Source of the DNA: JAABTH01 sp964492615
Lineage (GTDB): Bacteria > Bacillota > Dethiobacteria > DTU022
DNA length: 49,296 bases
Reading direction: 5' to 3'
Assembly: GCA_964492615.1 (NCBI GenBank)
Contig: CAZBKZ010000017.1
Coordinates: forward strand, 1-49,296
In this document: piece by piece, positions 17,343 through 25,353 of the stretch
Position numbering within the stretch: the first letter of the stretch is position 1
Layout of the letters: every line of letters begins with the position of its first letter
The notes under the pieces: model-generated
What the model saw: only the letters and a program-made list of their open reading frames with translations
Databases searched by the model: none
What the model was told of the DNA's origin: nothing
Program-made: the position numbers and the translations under genes

Positions 17343-17622
17343 TGGCTCCCTTCTCAAGATATTTGGCTACCCCAATTGTTGTAATAAAACTCATCAGGGC
17401 ATAAACCATGGCTATATCGAGAAAATAAGCTTGATCATAAATCCAGGCAATGAGGGTTATAATTACTACCGTCTTGGTGCCAATTATGCTTATCGCTGTT
17501 ATCCGGTCGGGCGCAGTAGGACCTTTCAGCGCGCGCAGCAGGGATAGAAAGATCATTAGCATGACCAGCACTGCTCCCAGTTCATAAGAAAAATCAAGAA
17601 TTTGCTTTAATTCCACGCTCAT
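17335..17622 (-). CDS. mrpF: Antiporter subunit F (MrpF/MnhF)
   Basis: A 95-residue protein with three helices and the MnhF segment LKGPTAPDRITAISIIGTKTVV. That segment includes the conserved Asp after ProThrAlaPro. The ATG at 17622 is used, although a GTG at 17616 has the better nine-base distance from GGAGG. The gene lies inside the last 29 bases of mrpE and overlaps mrpG, so the three are probably translationally coupled. Confidence 0.86.
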   Translation of the reverse strand: MSVELKQILDFSYELGAVLVMLMIFLSLLRALKGPTAPDRITAISIIGTKTVVIITLIAWIYDQAYFLDIAMVYALMSFITTIGVAKYLEKGAID

Positions 17623-18109
17623 CGGCCTCCACTTCCCTGATCCTGTCAATTAATGGCCAGGTTTTAATCTCTTCTCCGTTGTCAACTGTTAAAGCATGTA
17701 TTAAAAACTTTTTGTCGTCAGCCAGAACGGTCAGGGTACCAGGAGTAAGAGTTATAGAGTTGGCCAGCAGAACCCGTCCGCTGATGGTTTTTAGATCAAT
17801 GTCAAGTGAGACCAGGTTTGGTTCGATTGGCATCCGGGGATGAAGAACTAGACGGGCAACCTGAAAATTGGCTGCGACTATGGCATAGAGCAGTTTAAAT
17901 ATGTACCCGGCAAACCAGAATAGTGTCTGCAGCTTTATGCGTGGCCTTTCCGCCGGTTTTATTATAAGGTTGCGATTAAAATAAGTTACAAAGATGGCCG
18001 CTGCCATGCCAACTACAAGCTGCGGCCATTCCAGGGAGCCACTTACGGCCACCCAAAAAGCAAATAAAGTTAAGGTAATTCCGATGTAGTTTAACCACTT
18101 GCGATTCAT
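17594..18109 (-). CDS. mrpE: Antiporter subunit E (MrpE/MnhE)
   Basis: A 171-residue protein with two to three N-terminal helices and a cytoplasmic domain. The segment RMPIEPNLVSLDIDLKT, followed by ANSITLTPGTLTV, is typical of MnhE. It is the first gene of the antiporter module and follows rnfB after 96 bases. The gene order E-F-G-D'-E'-B-C-D is that of mbhABCDEFGH, with no hydrogenase genes after it. Confidence 0.88.
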   Translation of the reverse strand: MNRKWLNYIGITLTLFAFWVAVSGSLEWPQLVVGMAAAIFVTYFNRNLIIKPAERPRIKLQTLFWFAGYIFKLLYAIVAANFQVARLVLHPRMPIEPNLVSLDIDLKTISGRVLLANSITLTPGTLTVLADDKKFLIHALTVDNGEEIKTWPLIDRIREVEADERGIKANS

Positions 18110-18157
18110 AAAATTAACTACCTCGGCTTATTAGTAATCAAGATATTAATGGAGATC

Positions 18158-18179
18158 AGGCCGGTTATTATACCGGCCT
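18158..18179 (-). other. Hairpin between rnfB and mrpE
   Basis: A perfect eight-base stem AGGCCGGT/ACCGGCCT with a six-base loop lies in the 96-base rnfB-mrpE gap. No T-run follows on the minus strand, so read-through is expected. It may stabilise mRNA ends or be a processing point that sets Rnf and antiporter levels apart (inference). Confidence 0.5.
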
Positions 18180-18205
18180 TATCCAATCAATAAAATTATA
18201 TTCTA

Positions 18206-19060
18206 TCAGGCTGATTCAGCTGTTTCCCTTGATGCTTCCGCAACAGCTTCTTCCGCCGTTGGAATAGCATTGCGCCTGTGAATTGTGCCAGGCTTGCACT
18301 TGGCAACACATTCACCACAGTCGGTGCATTTCTCCAGGTTGATAACAGCCAGGTTGTCAACCATTTCTATTGCTTCCTCAGGGCAGGCCTTTATACAGGC
18401 CTTGCAGGCTATACAGCCCACCTTACAGGCTGCCGAAACTGCTTTGCCGCGATCCTTTGAGTTACAGAGCACCAGGTGGCCGGCTTCGCCCTTGGGCAGC
18501 ATTTTGATGATACTCCGCGGGCAGGCATTGGCACACAGGCCGCATCCGGTACATTTTTCCATATCAACTACGGGGAGGCCATGTTCACCCATTTTAATTG
18601 CATCAAACATGCATACAGAGACACAGTTTCCTAATCCCAGACAACCATAACTGCATACTTTAAAGCCACCAACAAAATCTGAAGCGACGGAACAATCCTG
18701 GACTCCGTCATAAATAAAACGATCGGCAGTTTTAAAACAATCACCGATACAAAACACGGTGGCTACCGGTTGAACGGCTGAACAGATCTCCTGACCCAGG
18801 ACTTCACCAATTTCCGTGGCAGTATCCTGTCCGCCCGGGATACACCCGCAGGCATCCGCATCACCGGATACAACGGCCTCGGCAAAATTAGCACATCCGG
18901 CGTAACCGCAGGCCCCACAGTTTGCCCCGGGAAGAACCTCTTTTACGGCTTCTACTCTCGGATCAGTTTTTACGGCAAAAAAGCGAGCAGCAAAAGCCAA
19001 AAGGAGGCCGAAAATAAGGCCGATCAAGCCTAATGCTACAATTGCATATACTATTAGCAC
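18206..19060 (-). CDS. rnfB: Rnf complex iron-sulfur subunit RnfB
   Basis: The subunit that takes electrons from reduced ferredoxin, 284 residues. One N-terminal membrane helix is followed by the Fe4S4 domain (ANCGACGYAGCANFAEAV with a later Cys pair). Cys-rich binding segments follow: CSYGCLGLGNCVSVC, CTGCGLCANACP, CKVGCIACKACIKACP and CTDCGECVAKCKP. The GTG at 19060 is chosen because GAGGTG stands nine bases ahead; the GTG at 19072 lies inside that site. The C-terminus carries an Ala/Glu-rich tail. It is the last gene of rnfCDGEAB. Confidence 0.94.
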   Translation of the reverse strand: MLIVYAIVALGLIGLIFGLLLAFAARFFAVKTDPRVEAVKEVLPGANCGACGYAGCANFAEAVVSGDADACGCIPGGQDTATEIGEVLGQEICSAVQPVATVFCIGDCFKTADRFIYDGVQDCSVASDFVGGFKVCSYGCLGLGNCVSVCMFDAIKMGEHGLPVVDMEKCTGCGLCANACPRSIIKMLPKGEAGHLVLCNSKDRGKAVSAACKVGCIACKACIKACPEEAIEMVDNLAVINLEKCTDCGECVAKCKPGTIHRRNAIPTAEEAVAEASRETAESA

Positions 19061-19103
19061 GGTTCGATTCACCTCGCAATATTATAATCCAGTTTTAACA
19101 GCA

Positions 19104-19685
19104 TTAAAGCGCTATCATTCCCTTGAAGCCCAGGAATGCCAGGGAAAGTATTCCCGCGGTAACCAGGGTCACTGCCGATCCCTGCAAAACATCAGGCATT
19201 TTTGCCAGCTCCAGGCGTTCCCTGATACCGGCCATGATCACCAGGGCCAGAGAAAAACCGAGTGATGCGGCAATGGCAAAAACAACCGATTCAAGAAGAG
19301 AAAATTCCTGACGAACAGCCAGCAGGGCAACTGCCATAACGGCACAGTTAGTTGTAATCAACGGCAGAAATATACCGAGCCCCTGGTAAAGGGTTGGACT
19401 AATCTTACGCAGCACTATTTCAACCATCTGCACCAGTGAGGCAATCACCAGGATAAATGTTACAATTTGCAGGTAAGTGAGGTTAAAGGGAACAAGAACA
19501 TAATTATAAAGCAGCCAGGTGACAAGTGTGGCCATGGTCATGACAAATACAACTGCCATACTCATCCCAATGGCTGTTTCCATTTTACGGGAGACGCCCA
19601 GGAAAGGACATATCCCGAAAAAGCGCTGCAATACAAAGTTATCGACAAAAATATAGATAAAAAATATTGAAAGCAGCTTTTCCAT
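19104..19685 (-). CDS. rnfA: Rnf complex membrane subunit RnfA
   Basis: A 193-residue protein with six helices, recognised by FVDNFVLQRFFGICPFLGVSRK at the N-terminus and TNCAVMAVALL in the middle. RnfA and RnfE form a pseudo-symmetric pair around a [2Fe-2S] cluster held by cysteines in these two segments, and both are present here. The ribosome site AGGAGG (19691-19696) partly overlaps a small hairpin in the rnfE-rnfA spacer. Confidence 0.95.
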   Translation of the reverse strand: MEKLLSIFFIYIFVDNFVLQRFFGICPFLGVSRKMETAIGMSMAVVFVMTMATLVTWLLYNYVLVPFNLTYLQIVTFILVIASLVQMVEIVLRKISPTLYQGLGIFLPLITTNCAVMAVALLAVRQEFSLLESVVFAIAASLGFSLALVIMAGIRERLELAKMPDVLQGSAVTLVTAGILSLAFLGFKGMIAL

Positions 19686-19732
19686 AAGATCCTCCTGCCC
19701 AGGCAGGCAAACCTTCTATCAGGTTTGTCCGC

Positions 19733-20362
19733 CTATTTAATGTTAAAGCGCTTGAATAGCATGTTTACTATTGCCAGCAGTAACCCGAGGGCAATAAAAG
19801 CCCCGGCCGGCTGGGCAAACAGAGCCATAGGCTCAAAGTTGGTCCCGAAAAGATGAATGGCACTTTCAGGATCGGGACCTAAAATGGTACCCGAACCGAG
19901 TACTTCCCTGACTGTTGCCAGGATAAAAAGCGCCAGGGTGAAGCCGATACCAACGCCAATGCCGTCAAGCACCGACCTTGCGACCGGTTTTTTGCTGGCG
20001 AATGCTTCCGCCCTGCCCAGGATAACACAGTTAACAACTATAAGGGGAACGAAAACACCCAACGCTTCATAAAGAATAGGCTGAAAAGCCTGAAGCACCA
20101 TTTCAATAATTGTAACAAAGGTGGCTATGATCACAATAAAACAGGGAATACGTACCTGCGGAGGGATATAATTACGCAGCAGGGAAACAACCAGGTTTGA
20201 AGCGATCAAAACCGCGGTCGCAGCGAGTCCCATACCGAGTCCGTTAATCATGTAGGCCGTAACCCCGAGGACGGGACACATACCGAGCAAGGCCACGAAA
20301 ACAGGGTTTTCCTTGACAATACCCCTGGTCAGGTCCTGAAGATATGGACTGTTAGCTTTCAC
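19733..20362 (-). CDS. rnfE: Rnf complex membrane subunit RnfE
   Basis: A 209-residue protein with six helices, paralogous to RnfA. The cluster-binding Cys segments are GMCPVLGVTAYMINGLG and VNCVILGRAEAFA. The GTG at 20362 is used because GGAGGTG lies nine bases upstream and the codon follows the rnfG stop after one base. An ATG at 20386 would be upstream of that site. The gene lies between rnfG and rnfA as in the usual order. Confidence 0.93.
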   Translation of the reverse strand: MKANSPYLQDLTRGIVKENPVFVALLGMCPVLGVTAYMINGLGMGLAATAVLIASNLVVSLLRNYIPPQVRIPCFIVIIATFVTIIEMVLQAFQPILYEALGVFVPLIVVNCVILGRAEAFASKKPVARSVLDGIGVGIGFTLALFILATVREVLGSGTILGPDPESAIHLFGTNFEPMALFAQPAGAFIALGLLLAIVNMLFKRFNIK

Positions 20363-20363
20363 T

Positions 20364-21527
20364 TTAGTTTTCACCTCCGCCATCATTATTCAGTGCCGGG
20401 GCTAGAGCATTCCTAACCGCTTCTACGATACCGTTGGCGCTGAAAGTTGCCCCGGTCGTTGTATCAACGTCAAGGCTTTGTTCTTCTACAATTCTATCCG
20501 GAATAAGAGGGTTGGACTCCCTGAAGTATTCGGGTGTCTCCTCCTGGGAAATAATCTCGATAGAAACTATCTGACCACCTGCAACCTCAACTTGAACTTC
20601 TATTAAACCGTAGAAACCCTCACCTTCCCCGGTGTATATACCATCTGCCACGGCAGTGATATCAACTGCCACCGGCTCGGGTTCCGGCTCAGGTTCATCT
20701 TCCTCAATACCGAGAGCCTGGCGAAGCGCATTCTGAACTGCGTCAATGATCGCTTCGGCGCTGATAGTAGCCCCGGTTTTTGTATCAATATCAAAATGCT
20801 GTTCGGCGATAATCTGATCGGGAATCAGCGGGTAAGCTTCAATGAAATAGGTAGGTGTTTCATCATGTTCGATTACCTCGATACTGACAATTGCCCCGCC
20901 TGCCACTTCAACCTCAACTACTACCGGGCCGCCCAAACCGGGTGCCGAACCCTGGTAGGTTCCATCAGGAACAGCAGCAATATCAACAGTAGCAGATTCA
21001 AAACCGAGGTAGTTCTCAGCAATCGTACCAACTGAGCTTCTAATTGAGTTAATCATAGCCGCAGTGCTGACTGTTGCTCCGCTGACCGAATCAACATCAT
21101 CCCCGGCAGCAATCGGATCTTCATGACTTTTACCGACAAATTGCTCCTGGAAACCATCGGTTGTAATAATATCACCGATACCGGGAGTTTCCGAATGCGA
21201 AACCACAAGAACGCCAATAATCGATCCTGTAGGATCAACAGCCAGGTTGTAAGTAATGATTCCGTCGTAACCCTGCTGCTGTATAGTGGCCATAACACCC
21301 AGCATTTCACCGGAACTGTCGTAGATCTTATCAAACTGGTTATCATCAACCTGCTCGCTTTCAAAACTGTCTATTTCCGGAAAATATGCCTCAAGCGCCT
21401 GCATATATTCCGCTTCCTGACGCTCGGCAATGATCGGCGCTGTTATATTGTTAACACCGGTCAGTAAAGCAGCCGAAATTATCCCTACTACAGCAAGAGT
21501 AATTGATAATTTTAAAATGTTACGCAC
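20364..21527 (-). CDS. rnfG: RnfG with three tandem FMN-binding domains
   Basis: RnfG carries covalent FMN on the outer face and relays electrons between RnfD and the membrane subunits. This copy has 387 residues, roughly twice the usual size. After an N-terminal helix (about 5-25) comes the normal domain with SGATVS (149-154). Two extra FMN_bind-type domains follow, with TGATIS (251-256) and TGATFS (358-363), separated by an acidic Pro/Glu linker (275-285). The presumed attachment threonines are T152, T254 and T361. The two extra domains resemble each other closely (VEVAGG-IVSIE; TP-YF; NPLIPD or YPLIPD), implying an internal duplication. Translation starts with GTG eight bases inside the rnfD end. 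ApbE is encoded in the same block. Confidence 0.92.
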   Translation of the reverse strand: MRNILKLSITLAVVGIISAALLTGVNNITAPIIAERQEAEYMQALEAYFPEIDSFESEQVDDNQFDKIYDSSGEMLGVMATIQQQGYDGIITYNLAVDPTGSIIGVLVVSHSETPGIGDIITTDGFQEQFVGKSHEDPIAAGDDVDSVSGATVSTAAMINSIRSSVGTIAENYLGFESATVDIAAVPDGTYQGSAPGLGGPVVVEVEVAGGAIVSIEVIEHDETPTYFIEAYPLIPDQIIAEQHFDIDTKTGATISAEAIIDAVQNALRQALGIEEDEPEPEPEPVAVDITAVADGIYTGEGEGFYGLIEVQVEVAGGQIVSIEIISQEETPEYFRESNPLIPDRIVEEQSLDVDTTTGATFSANGIVEAVRNALAPALNNDGGGEN

Positions 21528-22485
21528 TCTTCTTCACCCCCCCAAACTGCTGAGGAACTGTAAATCTATCAATAATAGGTGTAACGGCATTCATGATTAA
21601 TATAGCAAAAGTAACGCCCTCAGGCAGGGTACCCCAGAACCTGATTAACATTGTTATTAAACCGCAGCCGATACCAAAAATCAGTTTGCCGGCCGGCGTT
21701 ACAGGAGTGGTAACCATGTCTGTGGCCATAAACAAGGCCCCGAGCATAACCCCTCCGGCCAACACATGGAAGAGGCCTGTTAAGAGGTGGCCACTGTAAA
21801 ACCCGCCGCCGAAGATAACCCCCATCAGGAAAACTACGCCGATGAAACCCACCGGTATGCGCCAGTCAATATGGCCTTTATAATACAGCCAGATACCGCC
21901 AAGCAGCAGGGCCAGGGCAGACGTTTCACCCAGGCACCCGGCAACATTGCCGACAAACAACTGGGTAAGACTTACCGCCAGGGCTTCCTCCTGCCCGGCC
22001 AGTGGTGAGGCAGTGGTAACTGCAGAAATGTCGGCCATGAAATTAAATGGCTCCGGCTGGGACCATATTCTTCCAGCCATATGACCGCCCCAGGAGACCA
22101 CCACTATAGCCCTGCCGACCAGGGCCGGATTGAAAATATTATACCCAATACCGCCAAATACCTGTTTACCAATGATGATAGCCGATGCTGCCCCGGCAAC
22201 AACCAGCCACCAGGGTGGTGAAGGCGGTAAGACCATGGCAAATAAGAGTCCGGTAACCGCTGCACTGCCGTCGCCAAAAATATTACCTTTACGCAGCCAG
22301 ACAGCCTCGACAAGCATTGCGGTAACAACAGAAATAATCATGGTTATCAGAGCTTTATACCCAAACAACAGAACAGCCATTACCGCCACGGGAAATAGAG
22401 CAATTAGAACATCCGTCATCACGCTCTGTACAGATTCGGAATGCCTGATATGCGGTGAAGATGATACAACAAATTTATTATCCAT
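21520..22485 (-). CDS. rnfD: Rnf complex membrane flavoprotein RnfD
   Basis: A 321-residue protein with about nine to ten helices and covalent FMN in the family. SPHIRHSESVQSVM at the start, GKQVFGGIGYNIFNPALVGRA and MATDMVTTPVTPAGK are conserved RnfD/NqrB segments. The flavin-site region reads T157-T-A-S-P-L. Most relatives, as I recall, have Thr before Pro-Leu, so here Ser160 or a neighbouring Thr would have to carry the flavin. It overlaps rnfG by eight bases and follows rnfC after 28 bases. Confidence 0.93.
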   Translation of the reverse strand: MDNKFVVSSSPHIRHSESVQSVMTDVLIALFPVAVMAVLLFGYKALITMIISVVTAMLVEAVWLRKGNIFGDGSAAVTGLLFAMVLPPSPPWWLVVAGAASAIIIGKQVFGGIGYNIFNPALVGRAIVVVSWGGHMAGRIWSQPEPFNFMADISAVTTASPLAGQEEALAVSLTQLFVGNVAGCLGETSALALLLGGIWLYYKGHIDWRIPVGFIGVVFLMGVIFGGGFYSGHLLTGLFHVLAGGVMLGALFMATDMVTTPVTPAGKLIFGIGCGLITMLIRFWGTLPEGVTFAILIMNAVTPIIDRFTVPQQFGGVKKSA

Positions 22486-22513
22486 ACTGCCAACTTCCCT
22501 CCCTTACGAAAAA

Positions 22514-23839
22514 CTATTTATTTTTCGCTTTCGATATTTCAGCTTTTGCTATTCTTATCCACTGAGTCAACGGAATTTTCGAAGGACATACATACGAACA
22601 GCAACCGCATTCAAAACAATCCATTGCATGCAATTTATCAGCCTGTTTGAATAGACCATTTTCCGCTGCCTGGGCGATAGATGTGGGTAAAAGCTGCACC
22701 GGGCAGCTGTCAACACACTTTGCGCACCTGATACAGGGGCTGCTTTCGGTTATTGAAACATCAAGATCGGTAAGAGCAAGAATACCCGATGTCCCCTTAA
22801 TTACTGGAATATCAGCGCTTGGCTGCGCTAATCCCATCATCGGTCCGCCTGCTATCAATTTACGGGTATCTTCTTTTAGACCTCCACATGCCTCAAGAAC
22901 TTCGCTGACCAGGGTTCCAACCCTGACCATCAGGTTGGCCGGCTGGTTAACACCAGCCCCGGTAACAGTTACAACCCTTTCAATTAAAGGTTTACCTTCG
23001 CGAATTGCCCTGGTAATCGCCACCGCAGTGCCGACGTTGTGATTGACAACCCCTACCTCAAGGGGAAGCCCGCCGGAGGGTACTTTACGCCCGGTTGTAA
23101 CCTGGATCAGCATTTTTTCAGCTCCCTGGGGATACTTGGTATGGAGCCTGGCAACGGTTATACTTTCTTCGTCCGCTACTGCTTCTTCCAGCGCCTTAAT
23201 TGCGTCGGACTTGTTATCCTCGATTCCGATAACTCCCTTTTCTGCCCCGAGCGCTTTAATCATTACTTTCAGCCCGTAAACTATATCGGAGGGGCTTTCC
23301 AGCATAACTCTGTGGTCTGCTGTCAGGTAAGGTTCACATTCGGCGCCGTTAATTATTACATAATCTATTTTTTTCTCAGGCGGAGGAGAAAGTTTAACGT
23401 GAGCGGGAAAAGTCGCTCCACCCAGACCGACAATACCGGCTTCCCTGATTACCTTCCGAAGTTCTTCAACGCTGAGACTTTCAATATCCCCGGCCGCCTT
23501 CACATTCTCATCCCATTCGTCCAGGCCGTCCGATTCAATTGTAATTGCTGTGACAGGCCGTCCGAGAGGATGATTGTAGGGACCGATTTTTTTAATCGTG
23601 CCCGAAACCGAAGCATGAATCGGGGCTGAAACAAATCCACTGCTGTCAGCAATTTTCTGCCCCATTTTGACGCGGGCCCCTTCTTCTATGCCTTCGAGAG
23701 GTTCACAGGGAGCGCCAATATGCTGCTGCAGAGGGATTACCACTGTAGAGGGGGCCTTCATCGTAGATACGGCAAGTTCTGCTGTCAGATCTTTATGATA
23801 ATCCGGATGAACGCCTCCCTTAAAGACCATGCTGCCCAT
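22514..23839 (-). CDS. rnfC: Rnf complex NADH/NAD+ subunit RnfC
   Basis: A 441-residue peripheral subunit that binds FMN, NAD(H) and two [4Fe-4S] clusters. The N-terminal FKGGVHP segment, the nucleotide region GIVGLGGATFPAHVKL (about 135-150) and the cluster ligands C369-x2-C372-x2-C375-x3-C379 and C408-x2-C411-x2-C414-x3-C418 are all intact. It is the first gene of rnfCDGEAB. The 149-base gap before it holds a TTGACA and some TATCAGG copies but no well-spaced promoter that I can name. Confidence 0.95.
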   Translation of the reverse strand: MGSMVFKGGVHPDYHKDLTAELAVSTMKAPSTVVIPLQQHIGAPCEPLEGIEEGARVKMGQKIADSSGFVSAPIHASVSGTIKKIGPYNHPLGRPVTAITIESDGLDEWDENVKAAGDIESLSVEELRKVIREAGIVGLGGATFPAHVKLSPPPEKKIDYVIINGAECEPYLTADHRVMLESPSDIVYGLKVMIKALGAEKGVIGIEDNKSDAIKALEEAVADEESITVARLHTKYPQGAEKMLIQVTTGRKVPSGGLPLEVGVVNHNVGTAVAITRAIREGKPLIERVVTVTGAGVNQPANLMVRVGTLVSEVLEACGGLKEDTRKLIAGGPMMGLAQPSADIPVIKGTSGILALTDLDVSITESSPCIRCAKCVDSCPVQLLPTSIAQAAENGLFKQADKLHAMDCFECGCCSYVCPSKIPLTQWIRIAKAEISKAKNK

Positions 23840-23988
23840 TAATGTTGTTCACCCTTTCCTTGTTTGGTTTTTTTCTTGCCTGATACATGTAAAAATAAGT
23901 ACCTGATATCATTTCGTTGTTTCTCTGCAATTTCCTGCCTGAAGCAACTCTTTCAGCAAACTGCAAATAATAGCAATTGTCAATCTAA

Positions 23989-25350
23989 TCAGTTCCAGTC
24001 CCTTACCCGGTAAGCGCGAATGTCGCTAACTGTATAAAGAGAACCGGTAACAATTACTGCATCATCAGGCGCAGCAAGTAACATCGCTTTATCCAGCGCT
24101 TCTCCATGCTCTGCGATTACATGGTACTCAGTTGAAAAACCAAGCTTTTCTACAGCAAATGCAGCAATCTGCCCCGGTTCAGCGGCCCGGCTGATCAGGG
24201 GCTTGGTAAAGATTACTGTGTCTGCCAGGGGCAGTATAGATCTAAGCATAGCTTCTTTATCCTTGTCAGCAAGTATGCCGATCACCAGGATGAGCCGATT
24301 ATAATTAAAATATACAGGAAGGGCTTCCGCCAGTTTCTTCATCGCCTCGGGGTTATGCGCTCCATCCATGATCAGCAAAGGCTCCTGTTCGAGCAGTTCT
24401 AACCGGCCGGGCCATACAGTTTCGGCCACACCCCTGCGAAGATCATCCTCATTACAGATAAAACCTTTTTCAGCAAGCAGCTCAACAGCAGCCAGGGCTG
24501 TAGCGGCATTTTCGAGCTGATATCTCCCCCTGAGGGGCAGAAACAAGTTTTCAAAGCTCCGTTTAAAACCTTTATATGAAAAATACTGGCCTTCAGTAAC
24601 AATTTTAAGTGGAACGGTAACAGGAACGTCTCCCGCTCTCTCTTCCTCTGCGGTCTGAGGTGGATACACCCGGTATACTAATGAATTGAGCTCAAAGGAC
24701 CTTTTCTCAAATACCGCCAGAGCCTCTTCATTCATCGCAGCAGTTAAGAGGGGCACGCCCGGTTTAATGATACCTGCTTTTTCAAAGGCTATTTTTTCGA
24801 TCGTATCGCCCAGAACCTCGGTATGCTCAAGACTGATATTTGTAATTATACTGAGCATAGGAGTAACAACATTGGTAGCATCCAACCTGCCTCCCAGTCC
24901 GGCTTCGAGAACGACAAGATCAACTTTACGCCGCGCAAAATAGGTTAAAGCAAGCACAGTGACAATCTCAAATTCAGTTGGCTGTCCGAGCCGGGGATCA
25001 TCAACAACACGCTCGATCAGCGGCTTAATCTGGTCTACCAGGTCGGCCAGTTCGGCATGATCAATATCGCTGCCATCAACGGCCATCCTGTTGGTAAACG
25101 AAAGCAGATAGGGGCTGGTATAAAGCCCTACCGTGTAGCCGGACGCCTTCAATACAGAGGCCAGGATTGCCGCGGTTGAACCCTTGCCGTTAGTTCCGGC
25201 AATATGCACAAAGCGGATATTGTGGTGGGGATTGCCAAGCATTTCGAGCAGGGCAAACATCCTTTCCAGGCCCGGTTTAATCCCGAATCGACCAAGCCCG
25301 TGTATCCACTGAAGAGCTTCTTCATAGCGCTTTTCAATATTCCGGCTCAT
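23989..25350 (-). CDS. folC: Bifunctional folylpolyglutamate/dihydrofolate synthase
   Basis: A 453-residue ATP-dependent ligase adding glutamate to folates (and possibly to dihydropteroate). The P-loop GTNGKGST lies near 51-58, preceded by the family motif GLxRMFALLEMLGNPHHNIRFVHIAG (gapped here). EAGLGGRLDATNVV and LEHTEVLGDTIEKIAFEKAGI bind folate and metal. DGAHNPEA marks the C-terminal domain. It follows valS after three bases and belongs to the same transcript, a common pairing in Firmicutes. Confidence 0.93.
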   Translation of the reverse strand: MSRNIEKRYEEALQWIHGLGRFGIKPGLERMFALLEMLGNPHHNIRFVHIAGTNGKGSTAAILASVLKASGYTVGLYTSPYLLSFTNRMAVDGSDIDHAELADLVDQIKPLIERVVDDPRLGQPTEFEIVTVLALTYFARRKVDLVVLEAGLGGRLDATNVVTPMLSIITNISLEHTEVLGDTIEKIAFEKAGIIKPGVPLLTAAMNEEALAVFEKRSFELNSLVYRVYPPQTAEEERAGDVPVTVPLKIVTEGQYFSYKGFKRSFENLFLPLRGRYQLENAATALAAVELLAEKGFICNEDDLRRGVAETVWPGRLELLEQEPLLIMDGAHNPEAMKKLAEALPVYFNYNRLILVIGILADKDKEAMLRSILPLADTVIFTKPLISRAAEPGQIAAFAVEKLGFSTEYHVIAEHGEALDKAMLLAAPDDAVIVTGSLYTVSDIRAYRVRDWN

Positions 25351-25353
25351 TAT

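Noticed and set aside
9132..18109. Energy-converting hydrogenase or complex I operon
   Set aside because: Only antiporter-type membrane subunits are present. No [NiFe] large or small subunit, NuoH or Fe-S redox subunit is encoded between rnfB and apbE.
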